Made by a program: the position numbers and the translations under genes. A stretch of 64,000 nt of DNA from Periplaneta americana (Eukaryota > Arthropoda > Insecta > Blattodea > Blattidae): the NCBI RefSeq assembly GCF_040183065.1, contig NC_091120.1, positions 16,510,708 to 16,574,707 of the forward strand, in the 5' to 3' direction. This document shows positions 52,601 through 64,000 of the stretch, in pieces (position 1 is the first letter of the stretch; the number at the start of each line of letters is the position of its first letter). The notes beneath the pieces were generated by a model. That model was not told the DNA's origin and ran no database searches. It saw only the letters and a program-made list of their open reading frames with translations.

Positions 52601-55600
52601 AGATGCGGGGATGCTACAGTTAAAAGGGCGGGCCTCTGACCCGCTTCGTTTTCCTTGTGTAGAGAAAAGTCTGTTTAGGAAGGTCAAAATGACCATTTTT
52701 TTTAATTTTGCCGGCCTCTCCCGTTCAAACGCAGGGGGCTAGAGAGTTGTCCTTTATACTGGAGATAGAGGTCGACGAGCTGTATTCAACGCACTGATCG
52801 GCTTTGTTGTGACCACAAGTACTGCGGAGTTATGGCCGCCAGAATGTCGGCGGAAGGGTGGTTTTTACATTCCCCTTTTTTTCTCGAAAATCAGAAAGTG
52901 TTCACGATTGCCAACTCGATGCTATCGTATAAGAAGTAAGTCAAGGTGGAATACAGGGCCGCATCCCGTTCCTCGTTATGGCCATTATTTCCGGAATTAG
53001 AGACTCAAATATTTCAGGTACCCAAAAATTAAGGCTAGAAAAAAAAGCGGCGGATTTGCCGGATTTTGCGGTGATTCTTGGCGAAGATGCGGAGATGCTA
53101 CAGTTAAAAGGGCGGGCCTCTGAGCCGCTTCGTTTCCCTTGTGTAGAGAAAAGTCTGTTTTGGAAGGACAAAATGACCATTTTTTGAAATTTTGCCGGCC
53201 CCTCCCGTCCAAACGCAGGGGGATAGAGTGTTGTCCTTTAAGCAGGAATTAGAGTTCGACGAGCTGTATTCAACGCACTCATCGGCTTTGTTGTGACCAC
53301 AAGTACTGCGGAGTTATGGCCGCCAGAACGTCGGCGGAAGAGTGGTTTAAACCCTTCCCCTTTTTTTTCTCGAAAATCAGAAAGTGTTCGCGATTGCCAA
53401 TTCGATGCTATCGTGTAAGATGTAAGTCAAGGTCGAATACAGGGCCGCATCCCGTTCCTCGTTATGGCCCTTATTTCCGGAATTAGAGACTCAAATATTT
53501 CAGGTACCCAAAAATTAAGGCTAGAAAAACGCACGGCTGATTTGCCGGATATTTGCTTTGATTACTGGCGAAGATGCGGGGATGCTACAGTTAATATGGC
53601 GGGCCTCTGAGTCGCTTCGTTTTCCTTGTGTAGAAAAAAGTCTGTTTTGGAAGGTCAAAATGACCATTTTTTGAAAATTTTCCGGCCTCTCCCGTCCAAA
53701 CGCAGGGGGATAGAGTGTTGTACTTTATGCTAGAGATAGAGTTCGACGAGCTGTATTCAACGCACTGATCGGCTTTGTTGTGACCACAAGCACTGCGGAG
53801 TTATGGCCGCCAGAACGTCGGCGGAAAGGTGGTTCCCCTTTTTTCTCGAAAATCAGAAAGTGTTCGCGATTGCCAATTCGATGCTATCGTATAAGAAGTA
53901 AGTCAAGGTGGAATACAGGGCCGCATCCCGTTCCTCGTTATGGCCTTTATTTCCGGAATTACAGACTCAAATATTTCAGGTACCCAAAAATTAAGGCTAG
54001 AAAAAAGTGCGGCGGATTTGCCGGATTTTTGCGGTGATTACTGGCGAAGATGCGGTGATGCTACAGTTAAAAGTGCGGGCCTCTGAGCCGCTTCGTTTTC
54101 CTTGTGTAGAGAAAAGTCTGTTTTGGAAGATCAAAATGACCATTTTTTGAAATTTTGCCGGCCTCTCCCTTCCAAACGCATGGGGAAAGAGTGTTGTCCT
54201 TTATACTGGAGATAGAGTTCGACGAGCTGTATTCAACGCACTCATCGGCTTTGATGAGACCCCAAGTACTGCGGAGTTATGGCCGCCAGAACGAAAATCA
54301 GAAAGTGTTCGCGATTGGCAATTCGATGCTATCGTGTAAGAAGTAAGTCAAGGTCGAATACAGGGCCGTATCCCGTTCCTCGTTATGGCCATTATTTCCG
54401 GGATTAGAGACTCAAATATTTCAGGTACCCAAAAATTAAGGCTGGAAAAAAGTGCGGCGGATTTGCCGGATTTTTCCGGTGATTACTGGCGAAGATGCGG
54501 GGATGCTACAGTTAAAAGGGCGGGCCTCTGAGCCGCTTCGTTTTCCTTGTGTAGAGAAAAGTCTGTTTTGGAAGGTCAAAATGACCATTTTTTGAAATTT
54601 TGCCGGCCTCTCCCGTCCAAACACAGGGGGATAGAGTGTTGTCCTTTATACTGGAGATAGAGTTCGACGAGCTGTATTCAACGCACTCATCGGCTTTGTT
54701 GTGACCACAAGTACTGCAGAGTTATGGCCGCCAGAACGTCGGCGGGAGAGTGGTTTTAAACCCTTCCCCTTTTTTTCTCGAAAATCAGAAAGTGTTCGCG
54801 ATTGCCAATTCGATGCTATCGTGTAAGAAGTAAGTCAAGGTGGAATACAGGGCCGCATCCCGTTCCTCGTTATGGCCTTTCTTTCCGGAATTAGAGACTC
54901 AAATATTTCAGGTATCCAAAAATTAAGGCTAGTAAAAAGTGCGGCGGATTTGCCGGATTTTTGCGGTGATTACTGGCGAAGATGCGGTGATGCTACAGTT
55001 ATAAGAGCGGGCGTCTGAGCCGCTTTGATTTCCATGTGTAGAAAAAAGTCTGTTATGAAGGTCAAAATGACCATTTTTTGAAATTTTGCCGGCCTCTCCC
55101 GTCCAAACGCAGGGGGATAGAGAGTTGTCCTTTATACTGGAGATAGAGTTCGACCAGCTGTATTCAAGGCACTCATCGGCTTTGTTGTGACCACAAGTAC
55201 TGCGGAGTTATGGTCGCCAGAACGTCGGCGGAAGGGTGGTTCGACGAGATAGAGTTCGACGAGCTGTATACAACGCACTCATCGGCCTTGTTATAACCAC
55301 AAGTACTGCGGAGTTATGACCGCCAGAAGGTCGGCGGAAGGGTGGTTTAAACCCTTCCCCTTTTTTTCTCGAAAATCAGAAAGTGTTCGCGATTGCCAAT
55401 TCGATACTATCGTGTAAAAGTGAGTCAAGGTGGAATACAGGGCCGCATCCCGTTCCTGGTTATGGCCATTATTTCCGGAATTAGAGACTCAAATATTTCA
55501 GGTACCCAAAAATTAAGGCTAGAAAAAAGTGCGGCGGATTTGCCGGATTTTTGCGGTGATTACTGGCGAAGATGCGGGGATGCTACATTTAAAAGGGCGG

Positions 55601-55646
55601 GCGTCTGAGCCGCTTCGTTTTCCTTGTGTAGAGAAAAGTCTGTTTT
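46602..55646. repeat. Higher-order repeat, copy 1 (9,045 bp, about 20 units)
   Basis: Sequence from 46602 reappears from 55647 at a constant offset of 9,045. It contains five type A units, then about fifteen type B units, the switch lying near 48870-49000. A truncated unit near 55241 (GGTGGTTCGACGAGATAGAG) marks its right part. The breakpoint lies in the conserved GGAAAGTCAAAATGACC segment, in register with the monomer, as unequal crossing-over would give. Confidence 0.95.
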
Positions 55647-58600
55647 GGAAAGTCAAAATGACCGTTTTTTTTTTTAATTTGTCGGCCTCTCCCGTCCAAA
55701 CGCACGGGGATAGAGAGTTGTCCTTTATACTGAAGACAGAGTTCGACGAGCTGTATTAAACGCACTCATCGGTTTTGTAGTAGCTATAAGTACGGCGGAA
55801 TTATGGCGGCAAGAATGTCAGCGGAAGGGTCCCCCTTTTTTTGGAAAATCAGAAAGTGTTCGCGACTGCCATTTTGATGCTATCGTGTAAGAAGTAGGTC
55901 AATGGGGAATACAGGGCCGCATCCCGTTCCTCGGTATCGCCATTATTTCCGGAATTAGAGACTCAAATATTTTAGGTACCCAAAAATTGGGGCTAGAAAA
56001 AAGTGCTACGGATTTGCTGGATTTTTGCGGTGATTACTATGGAAGATGCGGGGATGCTACAGTTAAAAGGGAGGGCCTCTGAGCCGCTTCGTTCTCCTTA
56101 TGTAGAAAAAAGTATGTTTTGCAAAGTCAAAATGACCATTCTTTTTTAATTTTGGCGGCCTCTCCCGTCCAAACGCGCGGGGATAGAGTTGTCCTTTATA
56201 CTGAACATAGAGTTCGACGAGCTGTATTCAACGCACTCATCGGCTTTGTTGTAGCTATACGTACTGCGGAGTTATGGCGGCAAGAATGTCGGCGGAAGGG
56301 TAGTGCCCCTCTTTTTCTGGAAAATCAGAAAGTGTTCGCGATTGGCATTTTGGTGCTATCGTGTAAGAAGTAGGTCAATGGGGAATACAGGGCCGCATCC
56401 CGTTCCTCGGTATCGCCATTATTTCCGGAATTAGGGACTCAAATATTTTAGGTACCCAAAAATTGGGGCTAGAAAAAAGTGCCACGGATTTGCTGGATTT
56501 TTGCGGTGATTACTATGGAACATGCGGGGATGCTGCAGTTAAAAGGGCGGGCCTCTGAGCCGCTTCGTTCTCCTTGTGTAGAAAAAAGTCTGTTTTGGAA
56601 GGTCAAAATGACAATTTTTTTTTTATTTTGCTTGCCTCTCCCGTCCAAACGCGCGGAGATAGAGAGTCGTCCTTTATACTGAAGATAGAGTTCGACCAGC
56701 TGTATTCATCGCACTTATCGACTTTGTTGTAGCTATACGTACTGCGGAGTTATGGCGGCAAGATGGTCGGCGGAAGGGTGGTTTAAAAACCTTCCCCTTT
56801 CGTTCTGGAAAATCAGAAAGTGTTCGCGATTGCCATTTTGATGCTATCGTGTAAGAAGTAGGTCAATGGGGAATACAGGGCCGCATCCCGTTCCTCGGTA
56901 TCGCCATTTCCGGAATTAGAGACTCAAATATTCTCCTTGTGTAGAAAAAAGTCTGTTTGGAAAGTCAAAATGACCATTTTTTTTAATTTTGCCGGCCTCT
57001 CCCGTCCAAACGCGCGGGGATAGAGAGTTGTCCTTTATACTGGAGATAGAGTTCGACGAACTGTATTCAACGCACTCATCGGCTTTGTAGTAGCTATAAG
57101 TATGGCAGAGTTATGGCGGCAAGAATGTCGGCGGAAGGGTCCCCCTTTTTTCTGGAAAATCAGAAAGTGTTCGCGATTGCCATTTTGATGCTATCGTGTA
57201 AGAAGTAGGTTAATGGGGAATACAGGGCCGCATCCCGTTCCTCGGTATCGCCATTATTTCCGGAATTAGAGACTCAAATATTTTAGGTACCCAAAAATTG
57301 GGGCTAGAAAATAGTGCTACGGATTTGCTGGATTTTTGCGGTGATTACTATGGAAGATGCGGGGATGCTACAGTTAAAAGGGCGGGCCTCTGAGCCGCTT
57401 CGTTCTCCTTATGTAGAAAAAAGTCTGTTTTGGAAAGTCAAAATGACCATTTTTTTTTTAATTTTGCCGGCCTCTCCCTTCCAAACGCGCGGGGATAGAG
57501 TTTTCCTTTATACTGAAGATAGAGTTCGACGAGCTGTATTCAACGCACTCATCGGCTTTGTTGTAGCTATACGTACAGCGGAGTTATGGCGGCAAGAATG
57601 TCGGCGGAAGGGTAGTTCCCCTTTTTTTCTGGAAAATCAGAAAGTGTTCGCGATTGGCATTTTGATGCTATCGTGTAAGAAATAGGTCAATGGGGAATAC
57701 AGGGCCGCATCCCGTTCCTCGGTATCGCCATTATTTCCGGAATTAGAGACTCAAATATTTTAGGTACCCAAAAATTGGGGCAGAAAAAAGTGCCACGGAT
57801 TTGCTGGATTCTTGCGGTGATTACCATGGAAGATGCGGGGATGCTACAGTTAAAAGGGCGGGCCTCTGAGCTGCTTCGTCCTCATTGTGTAGAAAAAAAT
57901 CTGTTTTGGAAGGTCAAAATGACCATTTTTTGAAATTTTGCCGGCCTCTCCCGTCCAAACGCAGGGGAATAGAGTGTTGTCCTTTATACTGGAGATAGAG
58001 TTCGACGAGCTGTATTCAACGCACTCATCGGCTTTGTAGTGACCACAAGTACTGCGGAGTTACGGCCGCCAAAACGTCGGCGGAAGGGTGGTTAAACCCT
58101 TCCCCTTTTTTTCTCGAAAATCAGAAAGTGTTCGCGATTGCCAATTCGATGCTATCGTGTAAGAATTAAGTCAAGGTCGAATACAGGGCCGCATCCCGTT
58201 CCTCGTTAGGGCCCTTATTTCCTGAATTAGAGACTCAAATATTTCAGTTACCCAAAAATTAAGGCTAGATAAAAGTGCGGCGGATTTGCCGGATTTTTGC
58301 GGTGTTTGCTGGCGAAGATTTGGGGATGCTACAGTTAAAAGGGCGGGCCTCTGAGCCGCTTCGTTTTCCTTGTGTAGAGAAAAGTCTGTTTTGGAAGGTC
58401 AAAATGATCATTTTTTGAAATTTTGCCGGCCTCTCCCGTCCAAACGCAGGGGATAGAGAGTTGTCCTTTATACTGGAGGTAGAGTTCGACGAGCTGTATT
58501 CAACGCACTCATCGGCTTTGATGAGACCCCAAGTACTGCGGAGTTATGGCCGCCAGAACGAAAATCAGAAAGTGTTCGCGATTGCCAATTCGATGATATC

Positions 58601-61600
58601 GTGTAAGAAGTAAGTCAAGGTCGAATACAGGGCCGCATCCCGTTCCTCGTTATGGCCCTTATTTCCGGAATTAGAGACTCAAATATTTCAGTTACCCTAA
58701 AATTAAAGCTAGAAAAAAGTGCGGCGGATTTGCCGGATTCTTGCGGTGATTACTGGCGAAGTTGCGGGGATGCTACTGTTAAAAGGGCGGGCCTCTGAGC
58801 CGCTTCGTTTTCCTTGTGTAGAAAAAAGTCTGTTTTGGAAGGTCAAAATGACCATTTTTTGAAATTTTGCCGGCCTCTCCCGTCCAAACGCAGGGGGATA
58901 GAGTGTTGTCCTTTATACTGGAGATAGAGTTCGACGAGCTGTATTCAACGCACTCATCGGCTTTGTTGTGACCACAAGTACTGCGGAGTTATGGCCGCCA
59001 GAACGTCGGCGGAAGGGTGGTTCCCCTTTCTTCTCGAAAATGAGAAAGTGTTCGCGATTGCCAATTCGATGCTATCGTGTAAGAAGTAAGTCAAGGTGGA
59101 ATACAGGGCCGCATCCCTTTCCTCGTTATGGCCATTATTTCCGGAATTAGAGACTCAAATATTTCAGGTACCCAAAAATTAAGGCCAGAAAAAAGTGCGG
59201 CGGATTTGCCGGATTTTTGCGGTGATTACTGGCGAAGATGCGGGGATGCTACAGTTAAAAGGGCGGGCGTCTGAGCCGCTTCGTTTTCCTTGTGTAGAAA
59301 AAAGTCTGTTTTGGAAGGTCAAAATGCCCAATTTTTTAAATTTTGCCGGCCTCTCCCGTCCAAACGCAGGGGGATAGAGAGTTGTCCTTTATACTGGAGA
59401 TAGAGTTCGACGAGCAGTATTCAACGCACTCATCGGCTTTGTTGTGACCACAAGTACTGCGGAGTTATGGCCGCCAGAACGTCGGCGGAAGGGTGGTTCC
59501 CCTTTTTTCTCGAATATCAGAAAGTGTTCGCGATTGCCAATTCGATGCTATCGTGTAAGAAGTAAGTCAAGGTGGAATACAGGGCCGCATCCCGATCCTC
59601 GTTATGGCCTTTATTTCCGGAATTTGAGACTCAAATATTTCAGGTACCCAAAAATTAAGGCTAGAAAAAAGTGCGGCGGATTTGCCGGATTTTTGCGGTG
59701 ATTACTGGCGAAGATGCGGTGATGCTACAGTTATAAGAGCGGGCGTCTGAGCCGCTTCGTTTTCATTGTGTAGAAAAAAGTCTGTTATGAAGGTCAAAAT
59801 GACCATTTTTTTTAATTTTGCCGGCCTCTCCCGTCCAAACGCAGGGGGATAGAGAGTTGTCCTTTATACTGGAGATAGAGTTCGACGAGCTGTATTCAAC
59901 GCACTCATCGCCCTTGTTATGACCACAAGTACTGCGGAGTTATGGCCGCCAGAAGGTCGGCGGAAGGGTGGTTTAAACCCTTCCCCTTTTTTTCTCGAAA
60001 ATCAGAAAGTGTTCGCGATTGCCAATTCGATGCTATCGTGTAAAAGTAAGTCAAGGTGGAATACAGGGCCGCATCCCGTTCCTCGTTATGGCCATTATTT
60101 CCGGAATTAGAGACTCAAATATTTCAGGTACCCAAAAATTAAGGCTAGAAAAAAGTGCGGCGGATTTGCCGGATTTATGCGGTGATTACTGGCGAAGATG
60201 CGGGGATGCTACAGTTAAAAGGGCGGGCGTCTGTGCCGCTTCGTTTTCCTTGTGTAGAAAAAAGTCTGTTTTGGAAGGTCAAAATGACCTTTTTTTGAAA
60301 ATTTTCCGGCCTCTCCCGTCCAAACGCTGGGGGATAGAGTGTTGTCCTTTATACTGGAGTTAGAGTTCGACGAGCTGTATTCGACGCACTGATCGGCTTT
60401 GTTGTGACCACAAGCACTGCGGAGTTATGGCCGCCAGAACGTCGGCGGAAGGGTGATTTAAACCCTTTACTTTTTTTTTTTCTCGAAAATCAGAAAGTGT
60501 TCGCGATTGCCAATTCGATGCTATCGTGTAAGAAGTAAGTCAAGGTGGAATACAGGGCCGCATCCTGTTCCTCGTTATTGCCTTTATTTCCGGAATTAGA
60601 GACTCAAATATTTCAGGTACCCAAAAATTAAGGCTAGAAAAACGCACGGCTGATTTGCCGGATATTTGCTTTGATTACTGGCGAAGATGCGGGGATGCTA
60701 CAGTTAATATGGCGGGCCTCTGAGTCGCTTCGTTTTCCTTGTGTAGAAAAAAGTCTGTTTTGGAAGGTCAAAATGACCATTTTTTGAAAATTTTCCGGCC
60801 TCTCCCGTCCAAACGCAGGGGGATAGAGTGTTGTACTTTATGCTAGAGATAGAGTTCGACGAGCTGTATTCAACGCACTGATCGGCTTTGTTGTGACCAC
60901 AAGCACTGCGGAGGTTATGGCCGCCAGAACGTCGGCGGAAAGGTGGTTCCCCTTTTTTCTCGAAAATCAGAAAGTGTTCGCGATTGCCAATTCGATGCTA
61001 TCGTATAAGAAGTAAGTCAAGGTGGAATACAGGGCCGCATCCCGTTCCTCGTTATGGCCTTTATTTCCGGAATTACAGACTCAAATATTTCAGGTACCCA
61101 AAAATTAAGGCTAGAAAAAAGTGCGGCGGATTTGCCGGGTTTTTTCGGTGATTACTGGCGAAGAGTCGGTGATGCTACCGTTATAAGAGCGGGAGTCTGA
61201 GCCGCTTCGTTTTTCCTTGTGTAGAAAAAAGTCTGTTTTGAAGGTCAAAATGACCATTTTTTGAAATTTTGCCGGCCTCTCCGTCCAAACGCATGGGTAT
61301 AGAGAGTTGTCCTTTATACTGGAGATAGAAGTCGACGAGCTGTATTCAACGCACTGATTGGCTTTGTTGTGACCACAAGTACTGCGGAGTTATGGCCGCC
61401 AGAACATCGGCGGAGGGTGGTTTAAACCCTTCCCCTTTCTTTCTCGAAAATCAGAAAGTGTTCGCGATTGCCAATTCGATGCTATCGTGTAAGAAGTAAG
61501 TCAAGGTGGAATACAGGGCCGCATCCCGTTCCTCGTTATGGCCATTATTTCCGGAATTAGAGACTCAAATATTTCAGATACCCAAAAATTAAGGCTAGAA

Positions 61601-64000
61601 AAAAGTGCGGCGGATTTGCCGGATTTTTGCGTTGATTACTGGCGAAGATGCGGGGATGCTACAGTTAAAAGGGCGGGCCTCTGACCCGCTTCGTTTTCCT
61701 TGTGTAGAGAAAAGTCTGTTTAGGAAGGTCAAAATGACCATTTTTTTTAATTTTGCCGGCCTCTCCCGTTCAAACGCAGGGGGCTAGAGAGTTGTCCTTT
61801 ATACTGGAGATAGAGGTCGACGAGCTGTATTCAACGCACTGATCGCTTTGTTGTGACCACAAGTACTGCGGAGTTATGGCCGCCAGAATGTCGGCGGAAG
61901 GGTGGTTTTTACATTCCCCTTTTTTTCTCGAAAATCAGAAAGTGTTCACGATTGCCAACTCGATGCTATCGTATAAGAAGTAAGTCAAGGTGGAATACAG
62001 GGCCGCATCCGTTCCTCGTTATGGCCATTATTTCCGGAATTAGAGACTCAAATATTTCAGGTACCCAAAAATTAAGGCTAGAAAAAAAAGCGGCGGATTT
62101 GCCGGATTTTGCGGTGATTCTTGGCGAAGATGCGGAGATGCTACAGTTAAAAGGGCGGGCCTCTGAGCCGCTTCGTTTCCCTTGTGTAGAGAAAAGTCTG
62201 TTTTGGAAGGACAAAATGACCATTTTTTGAAATTTTGCCGGCCCCTCCCGTCCAAACGCAGGGGGATAGAGTGTTGTCCTTTAAGCAGGAATTAGAGTTC
62301 GACGAGCTGTATTCAACGCACTCATCGGCTTTGTTGTGACCACAAGTACTGCGGAGTTATGGCCGCCAGAACGTCGGCGGAAGAGTGGTTTAAACCCTTC
62401 CCCTTTTTTTTCTCGAAAATCAGAAAGTGTTCGCGATTGCCAATTCGATGCTATCGTGTAAGATGTAAGTCAAGGTCGAATACAGGGCCGCATCCCGTTC
62501 CTCGTTATGGCCCTTATTTCCGGAATTAGAGACTCAAATATTTCAGGTACCCAAAAATTAAGGCTAGAAAAACGCACGGCTGATTTGCCGGATATTTGCT
62601 TTGATTACTGGCGAAGATGCGGGGATGCTACAGTTAATATGGCGGGCCTCTGAGTCGCTTCGTTTTCCTTGTGTAGAAAAAAGTCTGTTTTGGAAGGTCA
62701 AAATGACCATTTTTTGAAAATTTTCCGGCCTCTCCCGTCCAAACGCAGGGGGATAGAGTGTTGTACTTTATGCTAGAGATAGAGTTCGACGAGCTGTATT
62801 CAACGCACTGATCGGCTTTGTTGTGACCACAAGCACTGCGGAGTTATGGCCGCCAGAACGTCGGCGGAAAGGTGGTTCCCCTTTTTTCTCGAAAATCAGA
62901 AAGTGTTCGCGATTGCCAATTCGATGCTATCGTATAAGAAGTAAGTCAAGGTGGAATACAGGGCCGCATCCCGTTCCTCGTTATGGCCTTTATTTCCGGA
63001 ATTACAGACTCAAATATTTCAGGTACCCAAAAATTAAGGCTAGAAAAAAGTGCGGCGGATTTGCCGGATTTTTGCGGTGATTACTGGCGAAGATGCGGTG
63101 ATGCTACAGTTAAAAGTGCGGGCCTCTGAGCCGCTTCGTTTTCCTTGTGTAGAGAAAAGTCTGTTTTGGAAGATCAAAATGACCATTTTTTGAAATTTTG
63201 CCGGCCTCTCCCTTCCAAACGCATGGGGAAAGAGTGTTGTCCTTTATACTGGAGATAGAGTTCGACGAGCTGTATTCAACGCACTCATCGGCTTTGATGA
63301 GACCCCAAGTACTGCGGAGTTATGGCCGCCAGAACGAAAATCAGAAAGTGTTCGCGATTGGCAATTCGATGCTATCGTGTAAGAAGTAAGTCAAGGTCGA
63401 ATACAGGGCCGTATCCCGTTCCTCGTTATGGCCATTATTTCCGGGATTAGAGACTCAAATATTTCAGGTACCCAAAAATTAAGGCTGGAAAAAAGTGCGG
63501 CGGATTTGCCGGATTTTTCCGGTGATTACTGGCGAAGATGCGGGGATGCTACAGTTAAAAGGGCGGGCCTCTGAGCCGCTTCGTTTTCCTTGTGTAGAGA
63601 AAAGTCTGTTTTGGAAGGTCAAAATGACCATTTTTTGAAATTTTGCCGGCCTCTCCCGTCCAAACACAGGGGGATAGAGTGTTGTCCTTTATACTGGAGA
63701 TAGAGTTCGACGAGCTGTATTCAACGCACTCATCGGCTTTGTTGTGACCACAAGTACTGCAGAGTTATGGCCGCCAGAACGTCGGCGGGAGAGTGGTTTT
63801 AAACCCTTCCCCTTTTTTTCTCGAAAATCAGAAAGTGTTCGCGATTGCCAATTCGATGCTATCGTGTAAGAAGTAAGTCAAGGTGGAATACAGGGCCGCA
63901 TCCCGTTCCTCGTTATGGCCTTTCTTTCCGGAATTAGAGACTCAAATATTTCAGGTATCCAAAAATTAAGGCTAGTAAAAAGTGCGGCGGATTTGCCGGA
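55647..64000. repeat. Higher-order repeat, copy 2 (8,354 bp, cut by window end)
   Basis: It is identical to copy 1 in every stretch I compared, apart from six single-base length differences at about 60914, 61214, 61281, 61413, 61845 and 62010. These change the offset from 9,045 to 9,043. No substitution was noticed. It would need about 690 more bases to complete the unit. Confidence 0.95.

Larger units (their letters stand above)
45235..64000. repeat. Satellite array of about 475-490 bp monomers, running past the window end
   Basis: At least 18.8 kb of head-to-tail units. Landmarks recur once per unit: TAGAGTTCGACGAGCTGTAT, TACTGCGGAGTTATGG, AATCAGAAAGTGTTCGCGAT, ATACAGGGCCGCATCCC, TTATTTCCGGAATTAGAGAC and GTACCCAAAAATT. 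Spacing is mostly 470-490 bp, with shortened units (for example at about 46085, 47884, 49511, 54290 and 55241). Two types occur. Type A has GTAGCTATACGTACTGCGG, GGCGGCAAGAATGTC and GGTATCGCC. Type B has GTGACCACAAGTACTGCGG, GGCCGCCAGAACGTC and CGTTATGGCC. The open frames of 60-125 codons are relics of the unit and are not conserved as proteins. Confidence 0.97.

Noticed and set aside
45235-64000. Dozens of 60-125 codon open frames, some identical in two places
   Set aside because: They recur because the satellite unit recurs; neighbouring units break them with stops and shifts, so there is no sign of selection for protein.
45235-64000. CRISPR-like regular repeats
   Set aside because: The units are about 480 bp, adjoin each other without spacers, and lie in an animal genome.

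Overview
The window is nuclear DNA of an animal, almost certainly an insect with a large, transposon-rich genome. It holds one multi-exon gene with GT-AG introns of 0.16 to 8.2 kb, buried in LINEs, tRNA-derived SINEs, Helitrons and cut-and-paste elements. The LINE ending in a GTAA repeat and the reverse-oriented tRNA-type SINE resemble, from memory, repeats abundant in the American cockroach, Periplaneta americana. That assignment is an inference, not a measurement.

The one host gene is ESS2 (Es2/DGCR14), a nuclear protein linked to the spliceosome. It lies on the + strand, with its ATG at 5811 and its stop at 37803-37805. I could join eight coding exons without a frame break: 5811-5966, 6125-6281, 12789-12944, 16204-16310, 20595-20754, 28941-29189, 31303-31528 and 37502-37805. 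They give 504 residues and keep all the family blocks. Nearly all intron sequence is explained by mobile elements.

Layout. 1-5335: microsatellites, short direct and inverted repeats, and a 1.6 kb Helitron inserted in a TAA microsatellite (3428-5006). 5336-5810: a short hAT-like element, then the presumed ESS2 5' UTR with a tiny upstream ORF and a perfect 27-bp palindrome. 5811-37805: ESS2, whose introns contain at least five kinds of LINE (RNase H-bearing, CR1/Jockey-like, two RTE-like, R2-like), two SINE families, and hAT, pogo, Harbinger-like and Tc1/mariner-type elements. Many are nested inside each other with readable target-site duplications (TSDs). 37806-45234: a broken mariner transposase split by a third SINE family, an R2-like LINE, a broken RTE-like LINE whose left edge carries a 50-bp inverted duplication, a possible primer-binding site of an LTR element, and a decayed minus-strand reading frame of unknown function.

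45235-64000, and continuing past the window end, is a satellite array of about 475-490 bp monomers. Monomers differ visibly from each other, but a block of about 20 units (9,045 bp, 46602-55646) is repeated almost perfectly from 55647 onward. This is a higher-order repeat. The second copy has six one-base homopolymer-length differences clustered in about 1.1 kb, which looks more like consensus error than evolution. The small open frames in the array are by-products of the repeat and are not annotated as genes.
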